A stretch of DNA of 64,000 bases from JACRAR01 sp041674385 (GTDB lineage Bacteria; Pseudomonadota; Gammaproteobacteria; Burkholderiales; Rhodocyclaceae), in NCBI GenBank assembly GCA_041674385.1, contig JBAYVU010000006.1, positions 47,934-111,933 on the forward strand, in the 5' to 3' direction. Made by a program: the position numbers and the translations under genes. Shown here piece after piece: positions 17,164 to 24,328 of the stretch (positions are counted from its first letter, which is position 1; every line of letters begins with the position of its first letter). Under the pieces are notes generated by a model. That model searched no databases. It was not told where the DNA came from and saw nothing but the letters and a program-made list of their open reading frames with translations.

Positions 17164-17607
17164 TCATTGACGACATAACGTGTCGTCAATAGAGGCAGGG
17201 CATTCTGTTGCCAACCAATCGAAGGCAATGCTCCATCGTTCGTCTGCGGTCTCGGCATGTTTCAGCTGCCTTCTGATCGCTGGGGCAACATTGAGTTGCC
17301 GACAAAGATATTGAAGCCTAGTGGGTGTAGCTTCCCAAAGAGCCGCGCGCCGCAGCGTGTCTCTGTCTGCCAATACCCCATTGGCCAGCAATAGCCGCAG
17401 CATGGCAATGCTGCCGCTCATCGCTATGAGGTCGATAAGGCGCGGCTCGCTATTGTCGTCCGCGACTTCCTCGGGCCTGATTCCTTGCTCGAATAATCTG
17501 CTCGCAAGCATTAGGTTGTCTTGGAGTATCGCCAACGTCAGGCGTCCCTCGTCGGAAAGAAACTCATCCTGTTCAAGCGGAGGAGAAGGCGGCGGATGTG
17601 ATTTCAT
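17164..17607 (-). CDS. Ankyrin-like repeat protein, hypothetical
   Basis: A 147-aa protein. Segments such as LTLAILQDNLMLASRLFEQGI and IDLIAMSGSIAMLRLLLANGV follow the helix-loop-helix pattern of degenerate ankyrin repeats. There is no signal peptide. It begins 11 nt after the stop of the 17619-18170 gene and probably shares its promoter. The last codons overlap the candidate operator at 17166-17190. Function is unknown; a binding partner or immunity-like role is only a guess. Confidence 0.65.
   Translation of the reverse strand: MKSHPPPSPPLEQDEFLSDEGRLTLAILQDNLMLASRLFEQGIRPEEVADDNSEPRLIDLIAMSGSIAMLRLLLANGVLADRDTLRRAALWEATPTRLQYLCRQLNVAPAIRRQLKHAETADERWSIAFDWLATECPASIDDTLCRQ
17166..17190. 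promoter_or_regulatory. Perfect inverted repeat, candidate WYL operator 2
   Basis: Arms ATTGACGACA and TGTCGTCAAT around a 5-bp spacer, same geometry as 12804-12828. It lies upstream of the lipoprotein gene starting at 17123. Confidence 0.65.
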
Positions 17608-17618
17608 CGCCGACGAGG

Positions 17619-18170
17619 TCAGTTCGTGTAAGACAACGACTCGATAAAGCTCGCCAGCCGACGTCCCTCGCGCCGTGTCAGATCATCCGGCAGCCGGAAA
17701 ATAACCCCTTGGTCGTCCCGTAGCGGAAATCGGTACTTCCGCATGACCGGCCCCCAGTCGTCGAGTTCTTCCTCTGCCTCGCCATCTGCCTCGTGGGTCA
17801 TGGCCAGCACCGCCGGATCATCGCTCAACCTTTCGATAGGAGATTCTCCAGCCTCGCCCGAAACATCATCGGCAACCTCACCCAGCTCGATTCGCCACAT
17901 ACCTTTCATGCCATCCTCTTCCCAGTAGCCTTCGAGAATCAGACTGTCCGGGAAACGGTGCAGGCTTGCCCGCCCCTGCGGCTCCTCGCTTTCGAGCAGG
18001 TAATGACCTTGCCCCTGTTCTTCGCCCTTGTAGACGACGAAATCGCTGTCAGTTTCGTAGCTAACGACAATCTCTCCATCGTCCATGATGCGCACTTCAC
18101 AAGGGTGAGACTCGGCAGCTTCCTTGGCAAAGTGGAAAGTCCAGTAAGTGGCGTTCTTGTAGTGCGACAT
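17619..18170 (-). CDS. Hypothetical acidic protein
   Basis: A 183-aa acidic protein not recognised as a named family. The start at 18170 (MSHYKNATYW) has AGGA 8 nt upstream; in-frame codons at 18185 and 18206 lack such a site. It has a beta-rich N-terminal half (CEVRIMDDGEIVVSYE, GYWEEDGMKGMWRIELGEV), an acidic linker (EADGEAEEELDDWG), and a C-terminal segment with RLPDDLTRREGRRLASFIESL. It heads an operon with the ankyrin-like gene and is preceded by the third CGACA-N5-TGTCG site. Confidence 0.7.
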   Translation of the reverse strand: MSHYKNATYWTFHFAKEAAESHPCEVRIMDDGEIVVSYETDSDFVVYKGEEQGQGHYLLESEEPQGRASLHRFPDSLILEGYWEEDGMKGMWRIELGEVADDVSGEAGESPIERLSDDPAVLAMTHEADGEAEEELDDWGPVMRKYRFPLRDDQGVIFRLPDDLTRREGRRLASFIESLSYTN

Positions 18171-18224
18171 GGCTGTTTTCCTCATTGAATCCGGCTGTGC
18201 CGGCATAGGAAAACTCTACTGGTT

Positions 18225-18250
18225 GTTGACGACATTCCGTGTCGTTACAA
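18225..18250. promoter_or_regulatory. Imperfect inverted repeat, candidate WYL operator 3
   Basis: Core ACGACA-TTCCG-TGTCGT with partly matching flanks, 55-80 bp upstream of the gene starting at 18170. Same core and spacing as 12804-12828 and 17166-17190. Confidence 0.55.
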
Positions 18251-18407
18251 TGCTAATCAATGAAATTCACGCGGACGCATGAAGTGGGTAAAACGACCAT
18301 CCTTGATATTGATTGCGGTGTAATCTTGGCGATGCGTAGCTATTGGATTAGGAGCAGAACAAACGCTCCTGAAGCGTTCAAGTCGTGCGTAGCTAAGAAT
18401 GTAGCTA

Positions 18408-18436
18408 TTGACACAATGAAGCAAGACATCTATTAT
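18408..18436 (+). promoter_or_regulatory. Sigma-70 type promoter of xth
   Basis: TTGACA (18408-18413), 17-bp spacer, TATTAT (18431-18436), followed by an AAGGTGG ribosome site and the xth ATG at 18459. Confidence 0.75.
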
Positions 18437-18458
18437 TAATCAAGGTGGTATATATTAA

Positions 18459-19235
18459 ATGAAGATCGCCACCTGGAACGTCAACTCGCTCAAGGTGCGC
18501 TTGCCGCAGGTACTCGACTGGCTGGCGGCACAACGCCCGGATGTATTGTGTTTGCAGGAACTCAAGCTGGAGGACAAGGATTTTCCGCTGGGGGAGATTG
18601 CGGCAGCCGGATACCGCGCTGCCGTCAGCGGGCAGAAGACCTATAACGGCGTCGCCATCCTCGCGCGCCACGAGCCGCAGGACATCCAGCGCGGGATTCC
18701 CGGCTTCGACGATATTCAGCAACGAATCATCGGCGCCACTGTCGACGACCCATCCGGCCCACTGCGCATCGTCTGCGCCTACATCCCGAACGGCCAGAGC
18801 GTCGATTCGGACAAATACCAGTACAAGTTGCGCTGGCTGACGGCCCTCACCGCCTGGTTGCGCGGCGAACTGGAAAAATATCCGCGCCTGGCGCTGCTCG
18901 GCGATTACAACATCGCCCCGGAAGACCGCGACGTGCATGACCCTGAAGCCTGGAAGAACCAGGTGCTATGCAGCGAGCCGGAGCGCGACGCCTTCCGCGC
19001 GCTGATCGGGCTCGGTCTGAGCGACGTTTTCCGCCGCTTCGAACAACCCGAGAAAAGCTACAGCTGGTGGGATTACCGCATGATGGGTTTCCGTCGCAAC
19101 AGGGGTCTGCGCATCGATCACATCCTGTGTTCGCAGACGCTGGCCGAGCATTGCACCACCTGCACCATCGACAAGACGCCGCGCAAGCTGGAGCGCCCCT
19201 CCGACCATGCGCCGGTCATCGCCGAACTGGATTAA
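18459..19235 (+). CDS. xth: Exodeoxyribonuclease III
   Basis: A 258-aa member of the ExoIII/AP endonuclease family, a 3'-5' exonuclease and abasic-site endonuclease in base excision repair. Family motifs are complete: MKIATWNVNSLKVRLPQ, LCLQELKLED (catalytic E), YIPNGQ, LLGDYNIAPEDRD, WWDYRMMGFRRNRGLRIDHIL and the C-terminal SDHAPVIAEL. It has its own strong promoter and appears to mark the return to core chromosome after the island. Confidence 0.96.
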   Translation: MKIATWNVNSLKVRLPQVLDWLAAQRPDVLCLQELKLEDKDFPLGEIAAAGYRAAVSGQKTYNGVAILARHEPQDIQRGIPGFDDIQQRIIGATVDDPSGPLRIVCAYIPNGQSVDSDKYQYKLRWLTALTAWLRGELEKYPRLALLGDYNIAPEDRDVHDPEAWKNQVLCSEPERDAFRALIGLGLSDVFRRFEQPEKSYSWWDYRMMGFRRNRGLRIDHILCSQTLAEHCTTCTIDKTPRKLERPSDHAPVIAELD

Positions 19236-19334
19236 GAGCCTATTTCAGCAGGGAGGATGAATTTCCCGCCTGAGCATGGCGCCACTGCCAAGGCGGCACC
19301 GGCCGCGTAGCCGCCCACAGGTCAAGACTGAGTC

Positions 19335-20105
19335 TCAGCGGCGTTTGGCCTCTGCGTAGAGCAAGTGGTAGGTAACGGAGGTCTCACCTTGCGCCGCCAG
19401 CGCCTTCAATACGCGGCGCAACTGTCCGGCCGACAGCGGGCGCGTGTTGGCGGCTGGCGTATCGGCGCCGATCAGGCGCAGACGGCGCAGGAACTCGAGT
19501 GGTGCGGTAAAAGGTTCGCTGAGGGTTTCCTCCGCAACGGTCACGGCGAGTTCGGGCGGAAAGCTGTCCCGCAGCCGCGCCGCATCCGGATAAACCGGAG
19601 TTGCCGGCGCGAGGCCGAGTCCGGCGTGGGCGGCGCGCCATTCGCGAAAACTCTCGCTACCGAGCGTAACCAGCGCGATATGTCCGCCGGGCGCCAGCAG
19701 CCCGGCCAGGCGCGCCAATGCCGCCGGCAGATCCTCGAACCACTGTGCGGCCAGGCTGGAGACGACGAGGTCGAAGCTCGCAGCGGGCAGATCGGGATGT
19801 TCGCCGTCCATGACGGCGAAATGCGCGGCGATGCCCGCATTGACGCATTGCCGTTGGCATGCCACGACCATGGGCGTCGCGAGATCGGTGACCAACCAGT
19901 CGCCGCCGATGGCGGGGGCCAGCTGCCGCGTCAGGCCGCCGGTGCCGCAGCCGATTTCGAGCACGCGCGGATGCGACGGCAGCGGCAGCGCACGCACACG
20001 TGCGGCGAGCCGGGTGGCAGCCATGCGTTGGAGGTCGGCATGCGTATCGTAACGGTCGTGTGCGGCGCCGAAACGCCGGGCGATACGGATCTTGCGTGCC
20101 GTCAT
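19335..20105 (-). CDS. bioC: Malonyl-ACP O-methyltransferase BioC
   Basis: A 256-aa SAM-dependent methyltransferase. The N-terminal ARRFGAAHDRYDTHADLQRM is the BioC entry motif, and VLEIGCGTGGLTRQLA is the SAM-binding motif I. BioC methylates malonyl-ACP so that the fatty acid machinery can build the pimeloyl chain of biotin. It overlaps the hydrolase gene by 4 nt (ATGA) as last gene of bioF-bioH-bioC, which supports the call over other class I methyltransferases. Confidence 0.92.
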   Translation of the reverse strand: MTARKIRIARRFGAAHDRYDTHADLQRMAATRLAARVRALPLPSHPRVLEIGCGTGGLTRQLAPAIGGDWLVTDLATPMVVACQRQCVNAGIAAHFAVMDGEHPDLPAASFDLVVSSLAAQWFEDLPAALARLAGLLAPGGHIALVTLGSESFREWRAAHAGLGLAPATPVYPDAARLRDSFPPELAVTVAEETLSEPFTAPLEFLRRLRLIGADTPAANTRPLSAGQLRRVLKALAAQGETSVTYHLLYAEAKRR

Positions 20106-20749
20106 GAGGCGGCGGCCCGGATCAGTGCGGCGCAGGCGTGGGGCTGCGTCAGCGGCAGCAGGTGGCCGCCGTTTTCGACCCAGCGCAGTCGTCCGGCGGG
20201 CAGCGCAGCGAAGGCGGCGGCGCTCATCGCGGCCGGGACGATGGCATCGTCGCGCGCCGCGAGCGCGACGACGTCCGTCTGCCGCCGCTGCAGCGCTGCG
20301 CGTCCATCCGCACGGGCAAGTGTCGCGAGTCCGTGTTCAAGTGCGGCGGTATCGCCAGGAAATGGCGTCCCCACGTCGCCTGCATGGCCGCAAGCCACGC
20401 GGAAATCGACGAGCACTTCGGCGGGTGTCTCGCGCAAACGTTTGCTCATTCGTTCCAGGACGCGCGGCGCCACGCCCTGCGGAAAGTCGGGCGCGGCGGT
20501 GAAGCGCGCAAAACCGTTGATGGCGACCAGCGTCGTCCACGGCAGGTCGCTCAACGCGAGCCACCAGAGGACGCCCAGCGAATGGCCGACGGCGATGCGC
20601 GGCATGTCGCATGGAGCCGGCAGCACGGATGGGCCGAAATAGCCGAGGTCGGCGGTCTCGACGTCGAGACCGTCCAGCAACGGCAGGACGTCGCGCCACA
20701 GCGTCGCGTCGTAGCCCCAGCCGTGGACAAGCGTGATGCGCGGCGTCAT
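20102..20749 (-). CDS. bioH: Pimeloyl-ACP methyl ester esterase BioH-like
   Basis: A 215-aa alpha/beta hydrolase with start 20749 set by the ATGA overlap with the bioF stop; the longer frame to 21079 is a shadow inside bioF. HGWGYDATLW forms the oxyanion region. The triad reads as Ser in AVGHSLGVL, Asp in ARDDAIVP and His in NGGHLLPL. Placement between bioF and bioC fits removal of the methyl group that BioC adds. It is a little shorter than E. coli BioH (256 aa), so it may be a divergent BioH-type esterase. Confidence 0.87.
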   Translation of the reverse strand: MTPRITLVHGWGYDATLWRDVLPLLDGLDVETADLGYFGPSVLPAPCDMPRIAVGHSLGVLWWLALSDLPWTTLVAINGFARFTAAPDFPQGVAPRVLERMSKRLRETPAEVLVDFRVACGHAGDVGTPFPGDTAALEHGLATLARADGRAALQRRQTDVVALAARDDAIVPAAMSAAAFAALPAGRLRWVENGGHLLPLTQPHACAALIRAAAS

Positions 20750-21903
20750 GCGAGCCTGGCGAGCGCCTCGATAAGCATCTCGAAGTCGGCCGCAGAGTGT
20801 GCCGATGAGAGCGAGAAGCGCAAGCGGCTGGCACCCTCGGGCACGGTGGGAGGACGGATGGCGATGGCGAGTATGCCGGCCTCTTCCAGCCGCTGCTGTG
20901 CCGCGAGCGCTTGCGCTTCGCTGCCGAGCACGGCCGGCACGATCTGCGTCGTCGAGGCGAGGGTGAAAATGCCGAGCTCGCCGAGGCACAGCCGCAAGCG
21001 TTCGCTGCGCTGGGCGAGCAGCAAGCGCTCGGCGTCCATCGCCGGGATCAGGTCGAGCGCGGCGTCCACCGCGCCGCATGCCGCCGGGGCGGGCGCTGTT
21101 GAGTAGATGAAGCCGGCGCAGCGGTTGACGAGATAGTCGATGAACTGCCTGGAGCCGGCGACGTAGGCGCCGGCAGATCCAAACGCCTTGCCCAGCGTGC
21201 CCATGACGACGGCCCCCGGCGCTGCAAAGCCGAGTCCGCGCCCCTGCGGACCGAGCACCCCCGTAGCGTGGGCCTCGTCGAGATAGAGCACGGCGTCGTA
21301 ACGGCGCGCAATGCTACCCAGCGCAGCGACATCGGCACGGTCGCCGTCCATGCTGAAGACGGTTTCGGTGACGATGAATGCCGGCTTGCCGTTGGCATGC
21401 CGGGCCAGCAGTTCGTCAAGATGGGCAAGGTCGTTGTGGCGGAAACGCATCTGGCGGACGCCGGCCGCCGCACAGCCGGCATGCAGGCTGGCGTGATTGA
21501 GGCGGTCAGTGAAGACCAGCGCTTCGCGTCCGCCGGCGAGGTCGAACAATGCCGGCAGCACGGCGGCGTTGGCCTGGTAGCCGGCGTTGAAAATCAGCGC
21601 CGCCTCGGTGCCTTTGAAGGCGGCCAGACGCGCTTCGAGTTCGAGCAGCGCTTCGAGCGTGCCGGTGACCAGCCGCGCGGCGCGGGCACCCGCGCCAAAG
21701 CGTTCCACCCACTCTATCGCGCGGACCTTCAACGCCGGATGTTGCGACAGACCGAGGTAATCGTTCGACGAAGCATCGATCAGGCTGCGGCCGTCGGCGA
21801 GCACCAGCCGCGGCCCGGGAATGGCGACGGCGCGCATGCGGCGGCGGCGATGGGCAGCATCGATGTCGTCGAGCGTCGTGGCGATGGCTTGGTCAAACCA
21901 CAT
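20746..21903 (-). CDS. bioF: 8-amino-7-oxononanoate synthase BioF
   Basis: A 385-aa PLP-dependent alpha-oxoamine synthase, which condenses pimeloyl-ACP with alanine. It has SSNDYLGLSQHP near the N-terminus, LYLDEAHATGVLGPQG in the middle, and the PLP lysine in VMGTLGKAFGSAGAYVAG. It is first in the biotin operon. bioA, bioD and bioB are not in the window. Confidence 0.95.
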   Translation of the reverse strand: MWFDQAIATTLDDIDAAHRRRRMRAVAIPGPRLVLADGRSLIDASSNDYLGLSQHPALKVRAIEWVERFGAGARAARLVTGTLEALLELEARLAAFKGTEAALIFNAGYQANAAVLPALFDLAGGREALVFTDRLNHASLHAGCAAAGVRQMRFRHNDLAHLDELLARHANGKPAFIVTETVFSMDGDRADVAALGSIARRYDAVLYLDEAHATGVLGPQGRGLGFAAPGAVVMGTLGKAFGSAGAYVAGSRQFIDYLVNRCAGFIYSTAPAPAACGAVDAALDLIPAMDAERLLLAQRSERLRLCLGELGIFTLASTTQIVPAVLGSEAQALAAQQRLEEAGILAIAIRPPTVPEGASRLRFSLSSAHSAADFEMLIEALARLA

Positions 21904-22003
21904 CGCCGGCCTCCCGGTGCCGACACTCGCACGACCGGAACGCGACGACTCCGCGAATCGCCAACATGGGCGTGACCGGCTCGGCGTTCATCTTGTTTAC
22001 TTG

Positions 22004-22036
22004 CCTCAGCGCATCCCCGGCAGCATGCTCTGCATG
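22004..22036 (+). repeat. 33-bp copy of the ffh 3' end, distal copy (candidate att site)
   Basis: Exact match to 24296-24328, which encodes the last codons of ffh. It contains the dyad CATGC-TCT-GCATG (22024-22036). Sequence diverges at once on both sides. No ffh gene is present here, so this is an orphan copy. Confidence 0.85.
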
Positions 22037-22061
22037 ACAGCGACGAAATTGCTTACGTTTG

Positions 22062-22433
22062 TCAGTGTGTTCCGGTCGCATGCCCCCATCCTTTTTCTTC
22101 AGCGATGGCCTTGAGGCGCTTGTCCTTCGTCCATATCCGGGCACCATTCACGGCGGTAGCGGCAAGCAGGTGGGCATCGATATAACCTATGCCGCATCCA
22201 GCGAGGCGCTGCTTCTCGATGAAAAACAGTGCTTCATCTTCAGTGGCAGCAGACAGTCGCGGCAGGGATTGCAGCAGGCCCAAGACTTCCGCTCGATTGC
22301 GCAGATTACCGCAGGCCAGTTCACCGATAACGAAGTCGTGGGTGCAGACGATGTCGTTTTGTAGCAAGGAAGACAGCGCCTGACTGCCGCTGCGCAGATG
22401 GTCGATCCAGATCGAAGTATCGGCCAGGATCAC
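22062..22433 (-). CDS. vapC: PIN-domain ribonuclease toxin VapC
   Basis: A 123-aa PIN-domain protein with the acidic residues of the active site: D5 in ILADTSIWIDH, E in VIGELACGNL, D in GYIDAHLLA and D in WTKDKRLK. VapC toxins cleave specific RNAs, often tRNA or rRNA. It overlaps vapB by 4 nt (ATGA). The pair is inside the 2.3-kb segment flanked by the ffh repeat, where it may serve to keep the insert. Confidence 0.93.
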   Translation of the reverse strand: MILADTSIWIDHLRSGSQALSSLLQNDIVCTHDFVIGELACGNLRNRAEVLGLLQSLPRLSAATEDEALFFIEKQRLAGCGIGYIDAHLLAATAVNGARIWTKDKRLKAIAEEKGWGHATGTH

Positions 22434-22627
22434 CGCTTGCTTTCACGGCGGCGGGCAACGTTTTCCAACTGCGGCTCGCTGCCGCCCAGTTTGACCAGGC
22501 GGCGGGCACTTTCTCGCTGGATGAGTGCGCCCAGCGCTTCCTTCAACAAGGCGCTACGCTCCTGAACGCCGGAAAGCAATTGTGCCCGGCTGAGAAGGGC
22601 TTCGTCGAGCGTGACGGTGGTGCGCAT
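22430..22627 (-). CDS. vapB: VapB-type antitoxin
   Basis: A 65-aa protein starting MRTTVTLDEALLSRAQLLSG, the ribbon-helix-helix pattern of VapB/MetJ-Arc type antitoxins. The basic C-terminus ends NVARRRESKR. AGGAG is 7 nt upstream of the start. A dyad 19-40 bp upstream is the probable operator. Confidence 0.88.
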   Translation of the reverse strand: MRTTVTLDEALLSRAQLLSGVQERSALLKEALGALIQRESARRLVKLGGSEPQLENVARRRESKR

Positions 22628-22645
22628 GGAGTGACTCCTGATTTG

Positions 22646-22667
22646 TGATGCATCTAATATAGCATCA
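22646..22667. promoter_or_regulatory. Candidate vapBC operator and promoter
   Basis: Inverted repeat TGATGC-N10-GCATCA enclosing a TATATT -10-like element on the minus strand. Its place just upstream of vapB fits antitoxin autoregulation. Confidence 0.5.
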
Positions 22668-22868
22668 ATTGAGTCGCTATGAGATGCTGGTAAATTACGG
22701 ATTCCACTCTGAACCAGGCAGCGGATGCGAGGTACGCAACGCCTTCACTTCCAGAACCCGTTGTCTCTCAGGTCTGGTCACTTCCAGTTCGCTGCGCTAA
22801 GTCTCCTATTGTTGCTTGCAGACCTTCATCTTGATCAGTGGCAGGATTTTCTTCAGATATCGCGAACA

Positions 22869-23099
22869 CTAAGCCTTGTTCTTCTTTGTGAAAACCAACA
22901 TTTCGCTTGGCTCTACGCCTAAAGTATCTGCCAACACGCAAATATTGATCAACGCTACATTGCGCTGCCCACGTTCAATTCCACCTACATAAGACCTGGC
23001 AAGCCCACTCTCCAGCGCCAGTCTTTCCTGCGACCAGCCGTGCGCCTTACGCAGGGTAATCAAGTGCTGTCCGAATAAGCGAAGAGGATCGTAATCCAT
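22869..23099 (-). CDS. Small XRE-family regulator
   Basis: A 76-aa single-domain Cro/C1-type protein: FGQHLITLRKAHGWSQERLA, then LESGLARSYVGGIERG (recognition helix) and LADTLGVEPSEML. It is divergent from the lipoprotein gene at 23285. Two dyads between them (23149-23167 and 23175-23187) are candidate operators. Confidence 0.9.
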   Translation of the reverse strand: MDYDPLRLFGQHLITLRKAHGWSQERLALESGLARSYVGGIERGQRNVALINICVLADTLGVEPSEMLVFTKKNKA

Positions 23100-23148
23100 A
23101 GCGGCGAACCTGAAGTTGGCAACGCTGTGAGGATATGGATTTGACCTT

Positions 23149-23187
23149 TATAGGACGACGCCCTATAGTTACACTCACTATAAGTGA
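23149..23187. promoter_or_regulatory. Two dyads between XRE regulator and lipoprotein gene
   Basis: TATAGG-N7-CCTATA (23149-23167) and TCACT-ATA-AGTGA (23175-23187). Both share the CTATA core, which suggests binding by the adjacent XRE protein and control of one or both divergent genes. Confidence 0.5.
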
Positions 23188-23284
23188 CAAATATATTATG
23201 GCCAACGCATAATCGGAAGAAGGCTAGCAGTTTGTTCTTAGCGCATTCGGCAGCGCTCGATGCCGAAATCAAGAGGTAATCATA

Positions 23285-23977
23285 ATGAAGAAAGCGCTGG
23301 CATTATTTTCTCTGTTTGCAAGTGTCCTGATTGGTTGTGGAGGAGGCGGAGGGGGTGGTAGTGATGGATCGCCGGCACCATCGGGAACCCCAACAACTAC
23401 GACATTTCCTATTGCCAGCGCGGTCAGCGCCTTTTTGCAAACAGGGCATAGCTACACATTGAGTGCCGTTGATGGATCAGACACCTACACGATTCAATTC
23501 AGCTATACACCAGGATCACAACAGACCTTTGAGGGGCACCTTTCCTCGACGATGGTGCAATCCGCCCTCGTAAAGAAGAATGGAACTACAGCGCAAACTG
23601 CATCTGGGACAATGTATTTTGATGTCTCTCCCTTCAAGGCGATAGGATTTATCGAGAGTGACGGCCACTACGAAGTGATAAGCAACCAGCAGACGTTGCC
23701 GAGTAGTGCAACTGCCGGACAGATCGGTGCTCTCGATTCATCGACAACTTATACCAGCAGCACCAAAACATCGACATATTCAACCGATACGCGCACTTGG
23801 TCCCTTGAAGCGGACACAGCGTCAACAGCATGGGCCTGCTTCAACACTTCAACAAAGTTTCCCAATTCCACTTCGACCAACACAACAGCAGAGTGCTACA
23901 AGATCGACACATCGGGAAATGTTTCAGCGCTGAAGATAACTATTTATGTCAATGGCCAGTCGGTTACGTTCAAATGA
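23285..23977 (+). CDS. Predicted lipoprotein with glycine-rich N-terminus
   Basis: A 230-aa protein with a type II signal (MKKALALFSLFASVLIGC, lipobox LIGC) followed by GGGGGGGSDG, a flexible tether. The mature part is Thr/Ser-rich with beta-strand character (HSYTLSAVDGSDTYTIQFSY). It has two cysteines (ACFNTST, AECYKID) that may pair. The family is not recognised. Its low-complexity composition differs from the flanking core genes and fits an acquired segment. Confidence 0.78.
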   Translation: MKKALALFSLFASVLIGCGGGGGGGSDGSPAPSGTPTTTTFPIASAVSAFLQTGHSYTLSAVDGSDTYTIQFSYTPGSQQTFEGHLSSTMVQSALVKKNGTTAQTASGTMYFDVSPFKAIGFIESDGHYEVISNQQTLPSSATAGQIGALDSSTTYTSSTKTSTYSTDTRTWSLEADTASTAWACFNTSTKFPNSTSTNTTAECYKIDTSGNVSALKITIYVNGQSVTFK

Positions 23978-24295
23978 ACGAAGGCAAAAAATAATAGGGA
24001 AACGCGGAAAAGGGTTTGTCCTGCAATGAAGTAATGATCGGGCTAGCTACCGCGACACTCCCCTCTGCCCCGCCAAGCGGAGAACTGCCAGACCGGGGGA
24101 GTTCGACCGCGTTATTCGAGCGCAGCGAGTTTAGCGGCCGGCCGGGCTGGCGGTCTGGAGGCGAGGGAAGCCGTCCTCAAGGGAACTTCCTGCGGGGCGC
24201 AGGCCGGGGCAGCGGGGTGCGTTTCTTTGGTTACTTTCTTGCAGCACAGCAAGAAAGTAACTCGCCCGCCAGAGCGAGACCCGGCTTCCAAACTA
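23978..24295. other. Gene-free segment between lipoprotein and ffh
   Basis: About 320 bp without a credible gene; long open frames here are antisense or chance. It is G/C-rich with many short inverted motifs (for example around GCGGCCGGCCGGGC) and ends with a 13-bp perfect hairpin at 24230-24261. This resembles an intergenic repeat element. Confidence 0.5.
24230..24261. repeat. 13-bp perfect inverted repeat downstream of ffh
   Basis: GTTACTTTCTTGC and GCAAGAAAGTAAC with a 6-nt loop, 37 bp past the ffh stop. It may terminate ffh transcription, although the T-run is weak, or may belong to a dispersed repeat. Confidence 0.7.
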
Positions 24296-24328
24296 CCTCA
24301 GCGCATCCCCGGCAGCATGCTCTGCATG
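24296..24328 (-). repeat. 33-bp repeat at the ffh 3' end, gene-borne copy (candidate att site)
   Basis: Covers the last ten codons and stop of ffh plus 2 nt. Identical to 22004-22036. Confidence 0.85.

Noticed and set aside
20750..21079. Long version of bioH (325 aa)
   Set aside because: The extra N-terminus is antisense-like sequence inside bioF; ATG 20749 with an ATGA overlap is the normal start.
21904..22003. Possible further ffh-like sequence beyond the 33-bp repeat
   Set aside because: No similarity to ffh was seen outside 22004-22036.
22725..22922. 65-aa plus-strand frame and a short minus-strand frame after the XRE stop
   Set aside because: No ribosome site or family; too short to support, although the minus-strand text downstream of 22869 reads protein-like and could be a remnant.
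23336..23360. Run of glycine codons as a possible repeat tract
   Set aside because: It is the tether after the lipobox in a normal lipoprotein; not a separate element.
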